From Peribacillus simplex (GTDB lineage Bacteria; Bacillota; Bacilli; Bacillales; DSM-1321), in NCBI RefSeq assembly GCF_900156045.1, contig NZ_FTMX01000002.1:434001-498000 (forward strand): a DNA stretch of 64,000 bases. Reading direction: 5' to 3'. Positions 25,442 to 34,396 of this stretch are shown here, piece by piece; position 1 is the stretch's first letter; each line of letters begins with the position of its first letter. Made by a program: the position numbers and the translations under genes. Under the pieces are notes generated by a model that searched no databases, was not told the origin of the DNA, and saw only the letters and a list, made by a program, of their open reading frames with translations.

Positions 25442-25939
25442 CTAAATTAATTCTTTTTGAAGTTCTTCGATTTCCTTGAACTTCTTAATTGCCTTTTTCT
25501 CGGGTACATCTTTTTCTTTGAGTAACTCGTTCAATCTTACAGATTCCAAAAAGATTTTATAATCACTTGATACGATAAAATCATTATCGGGAAACTTCTC
25601 TTCCAGATTTTCAGTCACAGTCTTTTCAATTTTCTTCATATGAAAACGTTGCAGGTGCTTAACTTTATAAGCGACGATAATCTTTTTTTCGTTTTTCACG
25701 ACGATCACGTCATAGATGGTGTCTTCATTAGCAACTGTTTCCTTGACCTTTGAGATCAGTCCCTTTTCATCCTTCCCATCCATTCCATTAATGATATCCA
25801 TCGGTTCAGGATTCGTACGTTTAATCATTGCTAAATTTTCCGTTTTTCCATCATTCTTATTGCTGCACCCAGTAAGCACACACAAAATAACCATAAAAAC
25901 CAGCAAGCTGCCCTTAAAATATCTTCCTTGTCTGAACAT
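25442..25939 (-). CDS. YhcN/YlaJ-type sporulation lipoprotein
   Basis: The 165-residue protein has a lipoprotein signal (hydrophobic residues 9-24, lipobox LTGCS). A YhcN/YlaJ domain follows with IVAYKVKHLQRFHMKKIEKT and a C-terminal charged helix. Such lipoproteins locate to the spore inner membrane. They often lead spoVA operons of the second (spoVA2) type, which is the arrangement here. It is the first gene of a unit running to 23554. Confidence 0.85.
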   Translation of the reverse strand: MFRQGRYFKGSLLVFMVILCVLTGCSNKNDGKTENLAMIKRTNPEPMDIINGMDGKDEKGLISKVKETVANEDTIYDVIVVKNEKKIIVAYKVKHLQRFHMKKIEKTVTENLEEKFPDNDFIVSSDYKIFLESVRLNELLKEKDVPEKKAIKKFKEIEELQKELI

Positions 25940-26018
25940 AGATTCACATCCTAATTTATTGTTCTATTGTTATTTTCTTGTTTAACTGTTTTTTTATGAA
26001 TGGTAGGATTAGGAAATA

Positions 26019-26049
26019 AAAAAACCCTTCCGAAATGGAAAGGTTTTTT
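26019..26049. terminator. Terminator, usable on both strands
   Basis: AAAAACCCTTCC pairs with GGAAAGGTTTTT. On the minus strand it lies directly behind the 37-residue gene. Confidence 0.85.
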
Positions 26050-26052
26050 CAC

Positions 26053-26166
26053 TCAATAGCCTTTATTTTTATTGTTATTATTACAGCCACAGTCTTTCTT
26101 GATTTTGACCGGTTGATCTTTTTTAATCGGTTTTGCATAAGCCCATGGATTCTGTTTCTGATTCAA
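26053..26166 (-). CDS. Small basic peptide, 37 residues, probable spore protein
   Basis: TTG at 26166 follows AAAGGAGGAG. The peptide is MNQKQNPWAYAKPIKKDQPV and then a basic, Asn-rich tail with a CGC motif (KKDCGCNNNNKNKGY). It has its own terminator. Composition and position in the spore gene block suggest a spore peptide. The family is not known to me. Confidence 0.65.
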   Translation of the reverse strand: MNQKQNPWAYAKPIKKDQPVKIKKDCGCNNNNKNKGY

Positions 26167-26232
26167 TTTATGACTCCTCCTTTAATATCTTCTATACCAT
26201 ACTATATGAACAAAGAGACAAGTTGTTTCCAA

Positions 26233-26598
26233 TCAAATGTCCATAATTTTGCTGATTATGACCTCAATCATTGCGCCTAATGCTGCTACGGCAAGGATTA
26301 ATATCAATACATCGCCAATAAACCAATGTTGGATATAAAGGAAAACCAGAAAAAGGCTTACCCAGACACCCACGCACCAATAACAGCTTAGCAATTGTCC
26401 AATCCAGCCAAGCAAGCCCTTCTCCTTGGGCATTAAAAATATCTCCACATCCCCTTCATCATTTTTTTCCTCTATCTCTTTAAAAAAGGGGCGGCGGAGC
26501 GGCTCCATGATTTTATCGAAAACGATCAAACGTGTCAGCCTGAAGGAAGCCAAGCCTAATATTATAAATAAGGTGAATTCATTTTGTGGGGGAAACAT
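26233..26598 (-). CDS. yjcA: DUF1360 sporulation membrane protein (YjcA-like)
   Basis: The 121-residue protein has a membrane segment at residues 9-25 with LASFRLTRLIVFD. A soluble charged loop follows, then CYWCVGVWVSLF and a C-terminal helix, as in the DUF1360/YjcA family. B. subtilis yjcA is a SigE-dependent sporulation gene near cot genes. It lies 14 bases behind cotO, suggesting an operon of three genes. Confidence 0.85.
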   Translation of the reverse strand: MFPPQNEFTLFIILGLASFRLTRLIVFDKIMEPLRRPFFKEIEEKNDEGDVEIFLMPKEKGLLGWIGQLLSCYWCVGVWVSLFLVFLYIQHWFIGDVLILILAVAALGAMIEVIISKIMDI

Positions 26599-26612
26599 TT
26601 AATATTGCTCCT

Positions 26613-27188
26613 TCACTTAGATTTTTCAATTATTTTGGCATCGATGATATCCGGCATGCCCACGAAACGAATATGGTTTCCTCTTTTAATCTTCACAGAT
26701 TCCCCCTTCATTCCCAACACATGAAACCGAATCGTTTTTCCGTTAACAATAGCCTCACATAATGGCTTTGGAAAACCTTGATGATTGGATAGACGGGAAA
26801 TGATGTCGCGGGAAGATTCTTTCTTCTCCACCTTTTTCCTTTTTCTCTTAACTGGTTTTTCGTTTTCTTGTTCTATTTGTTCAGGATGTTCCATTTGTTC
26901 AACCGGAGATTGCTCAGGGACATATTGTTCAGTGATTTTCCTTAATCCCGTTATCTCTTTTTCAATTTCCTTCATAGCATCATAAACACCGAATTCCCGT
27001 TTGACTTCTTCGATTTTTTCTTCTTTTTGTCCGGCTTCCTGTAGTTCGGGTTCAGGCTCAACGCTGTCTTTAGGTGTAGCTTTTTTCGTTCGAAAATCAC
27101 TTTGCATATTCCCACGCTGATCTGATATTTTTGCTTGATCGACATATAATAGCGGTTTGGATTCCTTATCGCCATTTTTCTCTGACAT
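26613..27188 (-). CDS. cotO: Spore coat protein CotO
   Basis: The 191-residue protein has a long, charged, low-complexity N-terminal region (residues 1-135) with KRKRKKVEKK. A conserved C-terminal domain follows: SNHQGFPKPLCEAIVNGKTI and VKIKRGNHIRFVGMPDIIDA. This fits CotO (YjbX), a morphogenetic coat protein under SigK control that acts with CotH. It lies 11 bases behind a second cotO-like gene, so the pair is co-transcribed. Confidence 0.85.
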   Translation of the reverse strand: MSEKNGDKESKPLLYVDQAKISDQRGNMQSDFRTKKATPKDSVEPEPELQEAGQKEEKIEEVKREFGVYDAMKEIEKEITGLRKITEQYVPEQSPVEQMEHPEQIEQENEKPVKRKRKKVEKKESSRDIISRLSNHQGFPKPLCEAIVNGKTIRFHVLGMKGESVKIKRGNHIRFVGMPDIIDAKIIEKSK

Positions 27189-27199
27189 GAAAACCCTCC

Positions 27200-27514
27200 T
27201 TAATATCTCAGGATATCCACAGACTGCAGCTGCTCCATATGGTATTGGACAACTTTTTTCCCGAATTTATGCCTTATGAACAAACTGGATTCTTTTTTTT
27301 GCTCCAATTTTCCAAACAGTGTACGGTCATTGATGATGAACTTACAAACAGGTTTAGGTGCAAAGGCTGGAAGCCGGGACAATAGCTCCACCAATTCCTC
27401 GGCAGTATATGAAGTGCTGATATTTTTTTCATTCAAATTAATATGTCTCTTCAGCGGATTGTGTATGGTTTGTTTTCCAGCAGCACAAGGCAGACCAACT
27501 TTCTTCACGTCCAT
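27200..27514 (-). CDS. CotO-like short coat protein
   Basis: The 104-residue protein shares the C-terminal CotO domain pattern: LPAFAPKPVCKFIINDRTLF compared with the FPKPLCEAIVNGKTI stretch of the neighbouring CotO. A fairly hydrophilic N-terminus precedes it. It seems a tandem paralogue that lacks the charged arm. GAAGGAGGGG leader; first gene of the three-gene unit. Confidence 0.65.
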   Translation of the reverse strand: MDVKKVGLPCAAGKQTIHNPLKRHINLNEKNISTSYTAEELVELLSRLPAFAPKPVCKFIINDRTLFGKLEQKKESSLFIRHKFGKKVVQYHMEQLQSVDILRY

Positions 27515-27806
27515 GATTCCCCTCCTTCTTTTTCACGAATAGGGTTGAAAGCAGGTTTTTGCCGACTCTCGCAAACAATGAATATCAGCTCTATGTATCA
27601 TTTATATGAGATTCGCCTTTCTTTATGCTGGAGATGTGCCACTCCCCCCAAAAAGGACATTAACCAATCTTGGATATGTTGGGGATTGGTGGAGAAAACT
27701 AATAAATAATGGCTGTTAAAGGAGCTCCGGAGATGAAAAAAAGTGGAAAGGTTTCAATTGAGGATGTATCAGTTCATACATGCATAGTTGACAATCAACA
27801 AAAAAA
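27515..27806. other. Intergenic stretch upstream of the coat operon
   Basis: It holds the promoter region of the CotO-like gene. No gene or repeat was recognised. Confidence 0.4.
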
Positions 27807-27826
27807 GGGGACCGATATCGGCCCCC
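27807..27826 (-). terminator. Terminator of fabI
   Basis: GGGG-CCGATATCGG-CCCC palindrome, with a T run after it on the minus strand. Confidence 0.85.
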
Positions 27827-27837
27827 CTCATTTACTG

Positions 27838-28611
27838 TCATCCGATTACATGGTAACCGGAATCCACATGGATATTTTCCCCGGTAATTCCGCGGGACAT
27901 GTCACTTAATAAAAATACTGCCGTATCCCCTACTTCTTCAGGAGTCGTTGTACGACGAAGCGGTGCTTCTTCTTCAATCTTCTTTAAAATTGTATTGAAG
28001 TCACGAACACCTTTAGCGGATAAGGTCCGGATAGGTCCTGCTGAAATTGCATTCACTCGAATGTTATCTTTGCCAAGATCACTTGAAAGGTAACGGACAT
28101 TGGCTTCAAGTGAGGCCTTGGCCACTCCCATTACATTATAATTTGGCATGACCCGTTCACCGCCAAGATACGTCATTGTGACGATGCTGCCACCTTCCGG
28201 CATGATTTCCTTCGCCGCTTTAGCTACAGCCGTTAAAGAAAATGAACTGATATTATGGGCAAGCAAGAACCCTTCACGGCTCGTGTTGACGAACTCACCG
28301 TCCAGCTCTTCCTTGTTAGCGAATGCGACACTGTGTACCACGCCATGAATGATACTTGTTTCTTCTTTAATCGTCGCAAAACATTTATCAATGCTTTCAT
28401 CCTTCGTTACATCACATTGCAAAATAATGGAAGACTCCCCTTCCAATGTGGAAGATAGTTCCTTAACGCTTTTTTCCGTACGGTCTTTTCCGTAAGTGAA
28501 GATCAGCTTTGCACCTGCTTTATGTAAGGAACGGGCAACTCCCCATGCAATACTTCTTTTATTCGCAACACCCATTATGACAAACGTTTTTCCTTCTAAT
28601 GAAAAAGTCAT
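27838..28611 (-). CDS. fabI: Enoyl-[acyl-carrier-protein] reductase (NADH)
   Basis: The 257-residue SDR-type protein has the divergent Rossmann start FVIMGVANKRSIAWGVARSL. The catalytic pair is Tyr-x6-Lys in NYNVMGVAKASLEANVRYLS. It closes with GENIHVDSGYHVIG, all typical of FabI. It reduces the enoyl-ACP double bond in the last step of each fatty acid elongation cycle. A FapR operator lies just upstream, so malonyl-CoA should control it together with fabH-fabF. Confidence 0.96.
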   Translation of the reverse strand: MTFSLEGKTFVIMGVANKRSIAWGVARSLHKAGAKLIFTYGKDRTEKSVKELSSTLEGESSIILQCDVTKDESIDKCFATIKEETSIIHGVVHSVAFANKEELDGEFVNTSREGFLLAHNISSFSLTAVAKAAKEIMPEGGSIVTMTYLGGERVMPNYNVMGVAKASLEANVRYLSSDLGKDNIRVNAISAGPIRTLSAKGVRDFNTILKKIEEEAPLRRTTTPEEVGDTAVFLLSDMSRGITGENIHVDSGYHVIG

Positions 28612-28642
28612 CGTATGTGACCTCCTATTTTTAATACAAGTT

Positions 28643-28661
28643 ATTAGTACCTGCTACTAAT
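28643..28661 (-). promoter_or_regulatory. FapR operator of fabI
   Basis: ATTAGTACCTGCTACTAAT is a near perfect inverted repeat of the FapR type (TTAGTACC-n-GGTACTAA). It lies 32 bases before the fabI start. Confidence 0.85.
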
Positions 28662-28744
28662 GACAGTATATCAAATTTCCTTTGATAAAAACACCGTTTT
28701 CTAAAGTCCTGTGGGAATAGCCCTTCAAGAGGGCCTCCTTTGGC

Positions 28745-30124
28745 TTATAGTAAATAGCCCATTAATAATGTTGCTAATCCGAAATAAATAAGAATACTGA
28801 TAAGGTCATTTATAGTTGTAATGAAAGGACCTGAAGCTACTGCTGGATCGATTTTCATTTTATGCATGAGAAGCGGGACGATTGAACCGGCAAGTGTGGC
28901 AACGATCAGAGTTATGAAAATCGAAATACCGACTAATAATCCCAGCATTAAATCACTTTGCCAAAAATAGACAATAAAAGTGATGGCAATTCCGCATGTC
29001 AGGCCAATAATAAGCCCAGTTCCAGCCTCTCTTAGGACTAGTTTCCACTTGCTATCCTGTTCTAATTCACCTGTTGCGATTCCTCTGACCGCTACTGCCA
29101 ATGCTTGGGTTCCTGTATTCCCAGCCATGCCGCCAATCAATGGAATAAATACAGCCAGAATCGCTTTTTGGCTTAGTGTCTCTTCGAATCGGCCGATCAA
29201 ACTTGCAGTCAGCAATCCTAAGAACAAGAGGATGACCAACCAAGGCAGCCGTTTTTTTGCAGCGGAAAATGGACTCTTATCAACATGATCAAGATCAGAT
29301 ATACCTGCCAATTTAGAATAATCATCTGATGCCTCTTCATCCATGACATCAATGATATCATCAACGGTGATAATCCCTAACAAATGGTTTTGGAAATCGA
29401 CGACGGGCACGGCAAGGAAGTTATAGTCCCTGATTTTTCGTGCCACCTCTTCCTGGTCTTCAGATACAGGTACGGAAACTACCCTGTCATCCATTAAATC
29501 ACCGATTAAAGCATCTTCATCAGCAATGATCAATGTCCTGAGCGATAAAACACCAAGCAGCTTCTTATCCTGATCGGTAACGAACACATAATATATCGTT
29601 TCCGCTTCCGGAGCTTCCCTTTTTAAGATCTGCATGGCTGATCGAGCGGTTTCATTTGCTTCAATGGCAATGAATTCTGTCGTCATGATACTTCCTGCCG
29701 TAGATTCCTCATAGTTCAGAAGCTCCTGGATTTCACTTGCCGCTTCATCATCCATGATGGTCAAATAGCTGACGGCCTGCTCATCATTGATTTCATTCAG
29801 GACGTCAGCCGCATCGTCCGCATACATATGGGAAAGCATATCGGCTGCGTAAGAAGGATTCATTTCAGCCAAAAGGCTTTCGTAATTTTCTTCATCTATT
29901 TCTATATTTTCAAACAGGTCCGCCATTTCTTCCGGTGACAAATATGTGTAAACGACGGATCTGAATTCATCTGACAAGCTTGTATAAAATTGAGCCTGAT
30001 CATATGGATGCATTTCAAGGAACTCCGTACGAAACTGATCTAGACTTTCCGTTTTAAGCGCTTCAAGCAAAAACTCGTTATTCATTTGACTGCTCTCCCG
30101 CCCCCGGTCCTTCATCTCCTCCAT
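28745..30124 (-). CDS. mgtE: Magnesium transporter MgtE
   Basis: The product is about 459 residues. It has an acidic MgtE N domain (residues about 20-130), a CBS pair (about 130-260; SIMTTEFIAIEANET, VPVVDFQNHLLGIITVDDII) and five membrane helices. The GNTGTQALAVAVR motif forms part of the pore. MgtE imports Mg2+ and is gated by cytosolic Mg2+ through the N and CBS domains. ATG at 30124 lies nine bases behind AGGAGG and is preferred over the ATG two codons earlier. I see no Mg2+ riboswitch in the short leader. Confidence 0.93.
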   Translation of the reverse strand: MEEMKDRGRESSQMNNEFLLEALKTESLDQFRTEFLEMHPYDQAQFYTSLSDEFRSVVYTYLSPEEMADLFENIEIDEENYESLLAEMNPSYAADMLSHMYADDAADVLNEINDEQAVSYLTIMDDEAASEIQELLNYEESTAGSIMTTEFIAIEANETARSAMQILKREAPEAETIYYVFVTDQDKKLLGVLSLRTLIIADEDALIGDLMDDRVVSVPVSEDQEEVARKIRDYNFLAVPVVDFQNHLLGIITVDDIIDVMDEEASDDYSKLAGISDLDHVDKSPFSAAKKRLPWLVILLFLGLLTASLIGRFEETLSQKAILAVFIPLIGGMAGNTGTQALAVAVRGIATGELEQDSKWKLVLREAGTGLIIGLTCGIAITFIVYFWQSDLMLGLLVGISIFITLIVATLAGSIVPLLMHKMKIDPAVASGPFITTINDLISILIYFGLATLLMGYLL

Positions 30125-30237
30125 AACCATACACCTCCTAAAACATATTTTTTCATTTCCTCGTTTATATTTTATTTTTTTAAATAATACTATACTAATA
30201 CCATAAACATATACAAAACAAACAAAGGGTGTGTCAA

Positions 30238-30981
30238 ATGAACATCGATATCATAGGGGACATTCATGGATGTTTCGCTGAATTCAGGCAGCTGACCGAA
30301 AAAATGGGCTATACATGGGAGACTGGGTTTCCTGTACATCCCTCTGGAAGGATTCTCGGCTTTGTAGGGGATTTAACCGATCGGGGACCAAATTCCCTTA
30401 AAGTAATAGAGGTTGTCCATGAATTAGTCATTAACCAAAATATAGCGAGGTATGCGCCAGGTAACCACTGCAATAAATTGTATCGTTATTTTTCAGGCAA
30501 TAAAGTTCAAATTTCACACGGTTTAGAGACTACTGTAGCAGAATATGAATCACTGAACATTCGGGAGCAGAAGAAGATCCGAAAAAAATTCATGGATCTG
30601 TATGAACGTTCCCCGCTTTATCAACTCATTGATGAAGGGCGATTGATCATTGCCCATGCAGGAATTCGCAGTGACTATATTGGTCAATATAGCAATAAGG
30701 TAAAAACCTTTGTCCTCTATGGTGATATCAATGGCTCCAAACATCCCGATGGGTCTCCGGTCAGGAAAGACTGGGCAAAATCATACAAGGGGGAAACATG
30801 GATCGTATATGGACATACACCAGTCCCTGAAGCTAGACGAGTCAATCATACATACAATATTGATACAGGCTGCGTCTTCGGTGGAAAATTGACGGCTGTC
30901 CGTTATCCCGAAATGGATCTTCAAGAGGTGCCTTCTTCCATGCCTTATATAGCGGAAAAGTTCAGGACATCTTTTGATTAA
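30238..30981 (+). CDS. prpE: Bis(5'-nucleosyl)-tetraphosphatase PrpE-like
   Basis: The 247-residue metallophosphatase has [16 protein letters not shown] and GNHCNK, then AHAG and [21 protein letters not shown]. It hydrolyses Ap4A-type dinucleotides; in B. subtilis PrpE (YjbP) also affects spore germination. ATG at 30238 behind AAAGGGTG is chosen over GTG nine bases earlier. It is monocistronic, divergent from mgtE and followed by a terminator. Confidence 0.9.
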   Translation: MNIDIIGDIHGCFAEFRQLTEKMGYTWETGFPVHPSGRILGFVGDLTDRGPNSLKVIEVVHELVINQNIARYAPGNHCNKLYRYFSGNKVQISHGLETTVAEYESLNIREQKKIRKKFMDLYERSPLYQLIDEGRLIIAHAGIRSDYIGQYSNKVKTFVLYGDINGSKHPDGSPVRKDWAKSYKGETWIVYGHTPVPEARRVNHTYNIDTGCVFGGKLTAVRYPEMDLQEVPSSMPYIAEKFRTSFD

Positions 30982-30987
30982 CCAAAA

Positions 30988-31014
30988 AAACTCGCCATCT
31001 TGGTGAGTTTTTTT
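30988..31014 (+). terminator. Terminator of prpE
   Basis: AAACTCGCCA pairs with TGGTGAGTTT, followed by a T run. Confidence 0.85.
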
Positions 31015-31071
31015 GCGTCTATCGATTTTTTCATAATCTTGAATTCGTTTTAATGCAGACCGGATATAAAG

Positions 31072-31986
31072 TCAGGAATCCCATCCTTTACTTGCCTCGA
31101 GCAAACGGGTCATATCCTCCGGCAACTCTTCTTGAAACAACATCATTTTCTTGGTGAGAGGATGTAAAAATTTCAATTCAAAACAATGAAGGGCTTGGCG
31201 AGGGATACCTCTCCTATTCCCTCCATATAAATCATCACCAGCCAGCGGGTGACCAATATGCGCCATATGGACCCTGATTTGATGTGTACGCCCTGTTCGG
31301 AGTTCCAAATTAAGGAATGTGTGGGACTCTGTCTGTGCCAATACCTTAAATAGGGTACAGGCATACCGGCCATCCTCCCTGACTTCCCGTTCAATGATGC
31401 TAGTCGACTTTCGTCCGATTGGCGCCACAATCTCTCCTTCAGGTCCTTCAACGATTCCTTCAGCTACGGCTTGGTATCTCCGTTTAACCTGTCCTGATTT
31501 TTGCTGTTCACTTAAAAGGTGATGGATATGCCGGTGCTTGGCAATTAAAACCAAACCTGATGTGTCACGGTCAAGACGTGTAACTATATGGATCGTCGCC
31601 TGTATTCCCGTCTTCCTATAATAACCCGCCAAGCCATTCGCCAGACTGCCGTTGGGATGCTCGCGGGACGGAATGGTATTCATGGAAGGGGGCTTGGCCA
31701 CCACCAATACAAACTCATCTTCATATCTGACGTTCAGGGGGATGGGTTCCGGCAAAAGGCCTTCGCTTGCCTGTTCCGGCGGAAATATGACGGTGACGAT
31801 GTCACCCGTTTCAATCCGCTCCCTTACTGTTACTTCTTCGCCATTCAACTGGATATATCCACCTTTAAACTTAATATCCGTTAATGCTCGTTTTGAAATA
31901 TCGCATTTGCTGAGAAACTCTCGCAATAAAGAGCCAGAATCCTCTTCGAAAACCGACCAGGTCAAAGAAAAGTTTTGATTTGACAT
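31072..31986 (-). CDS. RluD/RluA-family pseudouridine synthase (YjbO-like)
   Basis: The 304-residue protein has an S4-like N-terminal part (LREFLSKCDISKRALTDIKF). The catalytic domain carries HIVTRLDRDTSGLVLIAKH, whose aspartate attacks the target uridine. ELRTGRTHQIRVHMAHIGHP and LHCFELKFLHP follow. It modifies rRNA or tRNA; the exact site is unknown for YjbO. It lies 17 bases behind nadK, in the conserved relQ-nadK-rluD order. Confidence 0.92.
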   Translation of the reverse strand: MSNQNFSLTWSVFEEDSGSLLREFLSKCDISKRALTDIKFKGGYIQLNGEEVTVRERIETGDIVTVIFPPEQASEGLLPEPIPLNVRYEDEFVLVVAKPPSMNTIPSREHPNGSLANGLAGYYRKTGIQATIHIVTRLDRDTSGLVLIAKHRHIHHLLSEQQKSGQVKRRYQAVAEGIVEGPEGEIVAPIGRKSTSIIEREVREDGRYACTLFKVLAQTESHTFLNLELRTGRTHQIRVHMAHIGHPLAGDDLYGGNRRGIPRQALHCFELKFLHPLTKKMMLFQEELPEDMTRLLEASKGWDS

Positions 31987-32003
31987 GAGGTGAATCTATC
32001 TCC

Positions 32004-32798
32004 TTAATTAGCAATAAATGAATCATGCACTCTTTTCCAGAAAGGAAAAGGGCGGAACCTGGCAAATCGGATCTTCTCATCTGCCACTCGGCACTGTATC
32101 GACTTTACATTCTCCTGAAGCAAGGACAAATGGTCGACCGTAATTTGAAAATTGACCGCATTGACCGGTCTGAACATACACGTATGATGTGCCGGCAGCA
32201 AAAGTGGAGATCCTACCGTCCTAAACACCCGGTTATTAATGGATGCCAATTCGGTGATCTGGATGGCATCGATTGATGGATGGACGATGGCCCCGCCAAG
32301 CGCCTTATTATACGCCGTGCTTCCAGATGGCGTCGCAATGCATAAACCATCTCCACGGAATGTCTCGAAATGCTGGCCGCGTATTTCAACGTCCATGACG
32401 AGCGTCCCTTCCACACTTTTGACCGTCGATTCATTCAAAGCCAAAAATCTGGCTTCCCGTCCTCCATGCTGATAACGGACAATCGTTTCGAGCAGTGGAT
32501 ATTCCACTATTTGAAATGGGGTTTTCGCTAATGCTATCACCAATTTTTCAATTTCATCAGGGGTCCAATCTGCATAAAAACCAAGATGTCCTGTATGTAC
32601 ACCGACAAAGGCGGTTTTATCCAATCGATTCTTATAACGGTGAAAAGCATATAATAAAGTGCCATCACCACCGACAGAAATGACAATATCCGGCTGATCT
32701 TCGTCATATTCCAAATGAAAGTCCTGAAGATATGTTCGCATCCTTTGCATTAAAGTATTCGATTTCGCATCTCCTTTTGACGTAATCGCAAATTTCAT
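32004..32798 (-). CDS. nadK: NAD kinase
   Basis: The 264-residue protein has the [16 protein letters not shown] motif (GGDGT, near residue 45) and [20 protein letters not shown] with [20 protein letters not shown], both typical of PpnK/NadK. It makes NADP from NAD and ATP. Start at ATG 32798 behind GAGGTGGG, five codons inside the longest frame. It corresponds to yjbN (ppnKA) in B. subtilis and is grouped with relQ. Confidence 0.95.
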   Translation of the reverse strand: MKFAITSKGDAKSNTLMQRMRTYLQDFHLEYDEDQPDIVISVGGDGTLLYAFHRYKNRLDKTAFVGVHTGHLGFYADWTPDEIEKLVIALAKTPFQIVEYPLLETIVRYQHGGREARFLALNESTVKSVEGTLVMDVEIRGQHFETFRGDGLCIATPSGSTAYNKALGGAIVHPSIDAIQITELASINNRVFRTVGSPLLLPAHHTCMFRPVNAVNFQITVDHLSLLQENVKSIQCRVADEKIRFARFRPFPFWKRVHDSFIAN

Positions 32799-32848
32799 GT
32801 AATCCCACCTCACAAATTAGATTTCTTTTCGTTTGCCCATTTATGCGT

Positions 32849-33469
32849 TCAAGAATCTTTCTTCCTGGAAAAAAGACGCTGTGCTTCCTGGATTTCCGTA
32901 CGGATTTGCGACATCTCTGCATCAAGCAGGAAGGCCGCTTCCGCTGCACGTTTGAGTCGCAGTTGGATATCTTCCGGGAAAATGCCTTTATATTTATAAT
33001 TTAAAGAATGTTCAATCGTCGCCCAAAAATTCATCGCAAGAGTCCTGATTTGTATTTCGGCCAGAATATTCTTTTCGCCATGGATCGTCTGGACCGGATA
33101 GCGGATTACAACATGATAAGAACGATAGCCGCTTGCCTTTTTATGGGAAATATAATTCCTCTCCTCGACTATCTCGAAGTCATTGCGACCTCGTAATAGT
33201 TCAACTACCTGTTCGATATCATCCACGAACTGGCACATCATGCGAAGCCCTGCAATATCCTGAATTTCAGTTCCCAATTTATCAATGGGGATATCCTTCA
33301 GGCTCGCCTTATCCAAAATGCTGACAATCGGCTTTACCCTGCCTGTTACAAATTCGATCGGCGAGTGAATATTCTCTCTCTCAAACTGTTTCCTTAATCC
33401 CTTTAGCTTAACCTTTAATTCTTCGACAGCCTGAGTATAAGGCGCCAAGAAATCGTCCCAACTCTCCAT
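32849..33469 (-). CDS. relQ: Small alarmone synthetase RelQ (YjbM/SasB)
   Basis: The 206-residue protein is a single RelA/SpoT synthetase domain. Motifs are AGLRMMCQFVDDIEQVV, GYRSYHVVIRYP, EIQIRTLAMNFWATIEHSL and a helical C-terminus. It makes (p)ppGpp from GTP/GDP and ATP; RelQ forms a tetramer. ATG at 33469 follows AGGTGG. It leads the relQ-nadK-rluD-like unit. RelQ lacks a hydrolase domain, so breakdown depends on the long RelA elsewhere. Confidence 0.93.
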   Translation of the reverse strand: MESWDDFLAPYTQAVEELKVKLKGLRKQFERENIHSPIEFVTGRVKPIVSILDKASLKDIPIDKLGTEIQDIAGLRMMCQFVDDIEQVVELLRGRNDFEIVEERNYISHKKASGYRSYHVVIRYPVQTIHGEKNILAEIQIRTLAMNFWATIEHSLNYKYKGIFPEDIQLRLKRAAEAAFLLDAEMSQIRTEIQEAQRLFSRKKDS

Positions 33470-33475
33470 TGCCAC

Positions 33476-33786
33476 ACCACCTATATCTATCTAAAAAGCG
33501 CCTGTTCAACTCTGGTATGGGCAGAACGCTCTCCTAAATCCAGCAGTCACATGACTTTAAGCCATTTCACCACTGGATCCTATTAAATCTTTTTCTAGCA
33601 TAAGTATGTATTAAATTTCTATATATACGATAATCCATTTTCGTGCTCAACGTTTATATTTTATCATATCCTGCAATTGATTCCTAAATATTCAAGTACA
33701 ATAGCAAAAAATTATTGAATTCAATTTGACAGCTGGAATGGTTCTTATATGATTAACCTAAGAATCAGCCAGAAAGGATGGAACAC
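33476..33786. other. Divergent promoter region between relQ and yjbK
   Basis: The roughly 310 bases hold promoter regions of both units. Hairpin-forming runs occur, but there is no gene; the yjbL gene of B. subtilis is absent here. Confidence 0.4.
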
Positions 33787-34365
33787 ATGAACCAGCATAT
33801 TGAAATTGAATTTAAAAACCTTTTAAGCGAAAAAGAATTTCGTCAACTGATCGAATACTTTCATCTCGGGGCATCGAACTTTAAAACACAGAAAAATCAT
33901 TACTTCGATACACTCGGATTCACTTTGAAAAATCAAGATTCTGCGCTTAGGATCCGGGAGAAAAACGGGCGTTTCGAGCTGACTTTAAAACAGCCCGCGA
34001 CAGAAGGATTATTGGAAACGAATCAAGCTATTCCTGAAGAAACCGCATATGCATTTCTGAATCATAACACATTCCCTGATGGCGAGATCCAACATCTTAT
34101 CCTCGAATGCGGCATTGATCCAAAAGATTTTACCTGCTTTGGGACACTAAAGACAGACCGTCTTGAATTTCCTTACAAAGAGGGGTTACTTGTTTTAGAT
34201 CATAGTTCGTATTTGAATCAGGAAGACTTTGAGCTTGAATATGAAGTGACGGATGCAAAGGCCGGGAAAAAAAACTTCCTGACCCTCCTTGAAACCCTTC
34301 AAATTCCGGTAAGGGAAACCGAAAATAAGGTTAAGAGGTTTTATCGCGCCAAATTCCAGGAATAA
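33787..34365 (+). CDS. yjbK: CYTH domain protein (YjbK)
   Basis: The 192-residue protein starts with the family signature EIEFKNLLSEKEF (ExExK type). It continues with NHYFDTLGFTLKNQDSALRIREKNG and ends KVKRFYRAKF. CYTH proteins bind triphosphates in a beta tunnel; activity may be inorganic triphosphatase. ATG at 33787 is preferred to one three codons earlier because GAAAGGATGG precedes it. Co-transcribed with the next gene (31-base gap). Confidence 0.9.
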   Translation: MNQHIEIEFKNLLSEKEFRQLIEYFHLGASNFKTQKNHYFDTLGFTLKNQDSALRIREKNGRFELTLKQPATEGLLETNQAIPEETAYAFLNHNTFPDGEIQHLILECGIDPKDFTCFGTLKTDRLEFPYKEGLLVLDHSSYLNQEDFELEYEVTDAKAGKKNFLTLLETLQIPVRETENKVKRFYRAKFQE

Positions 34366-34396
34366 TCTTGTTTGAATCCATTCGGAGGTGGAGAGT

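Noticed and set aside
30125-30237. Possible Mg2+ riboswitch before mgtE
   Set aside because: The leader is too short and AT-rich, with no conserved M-box elements.
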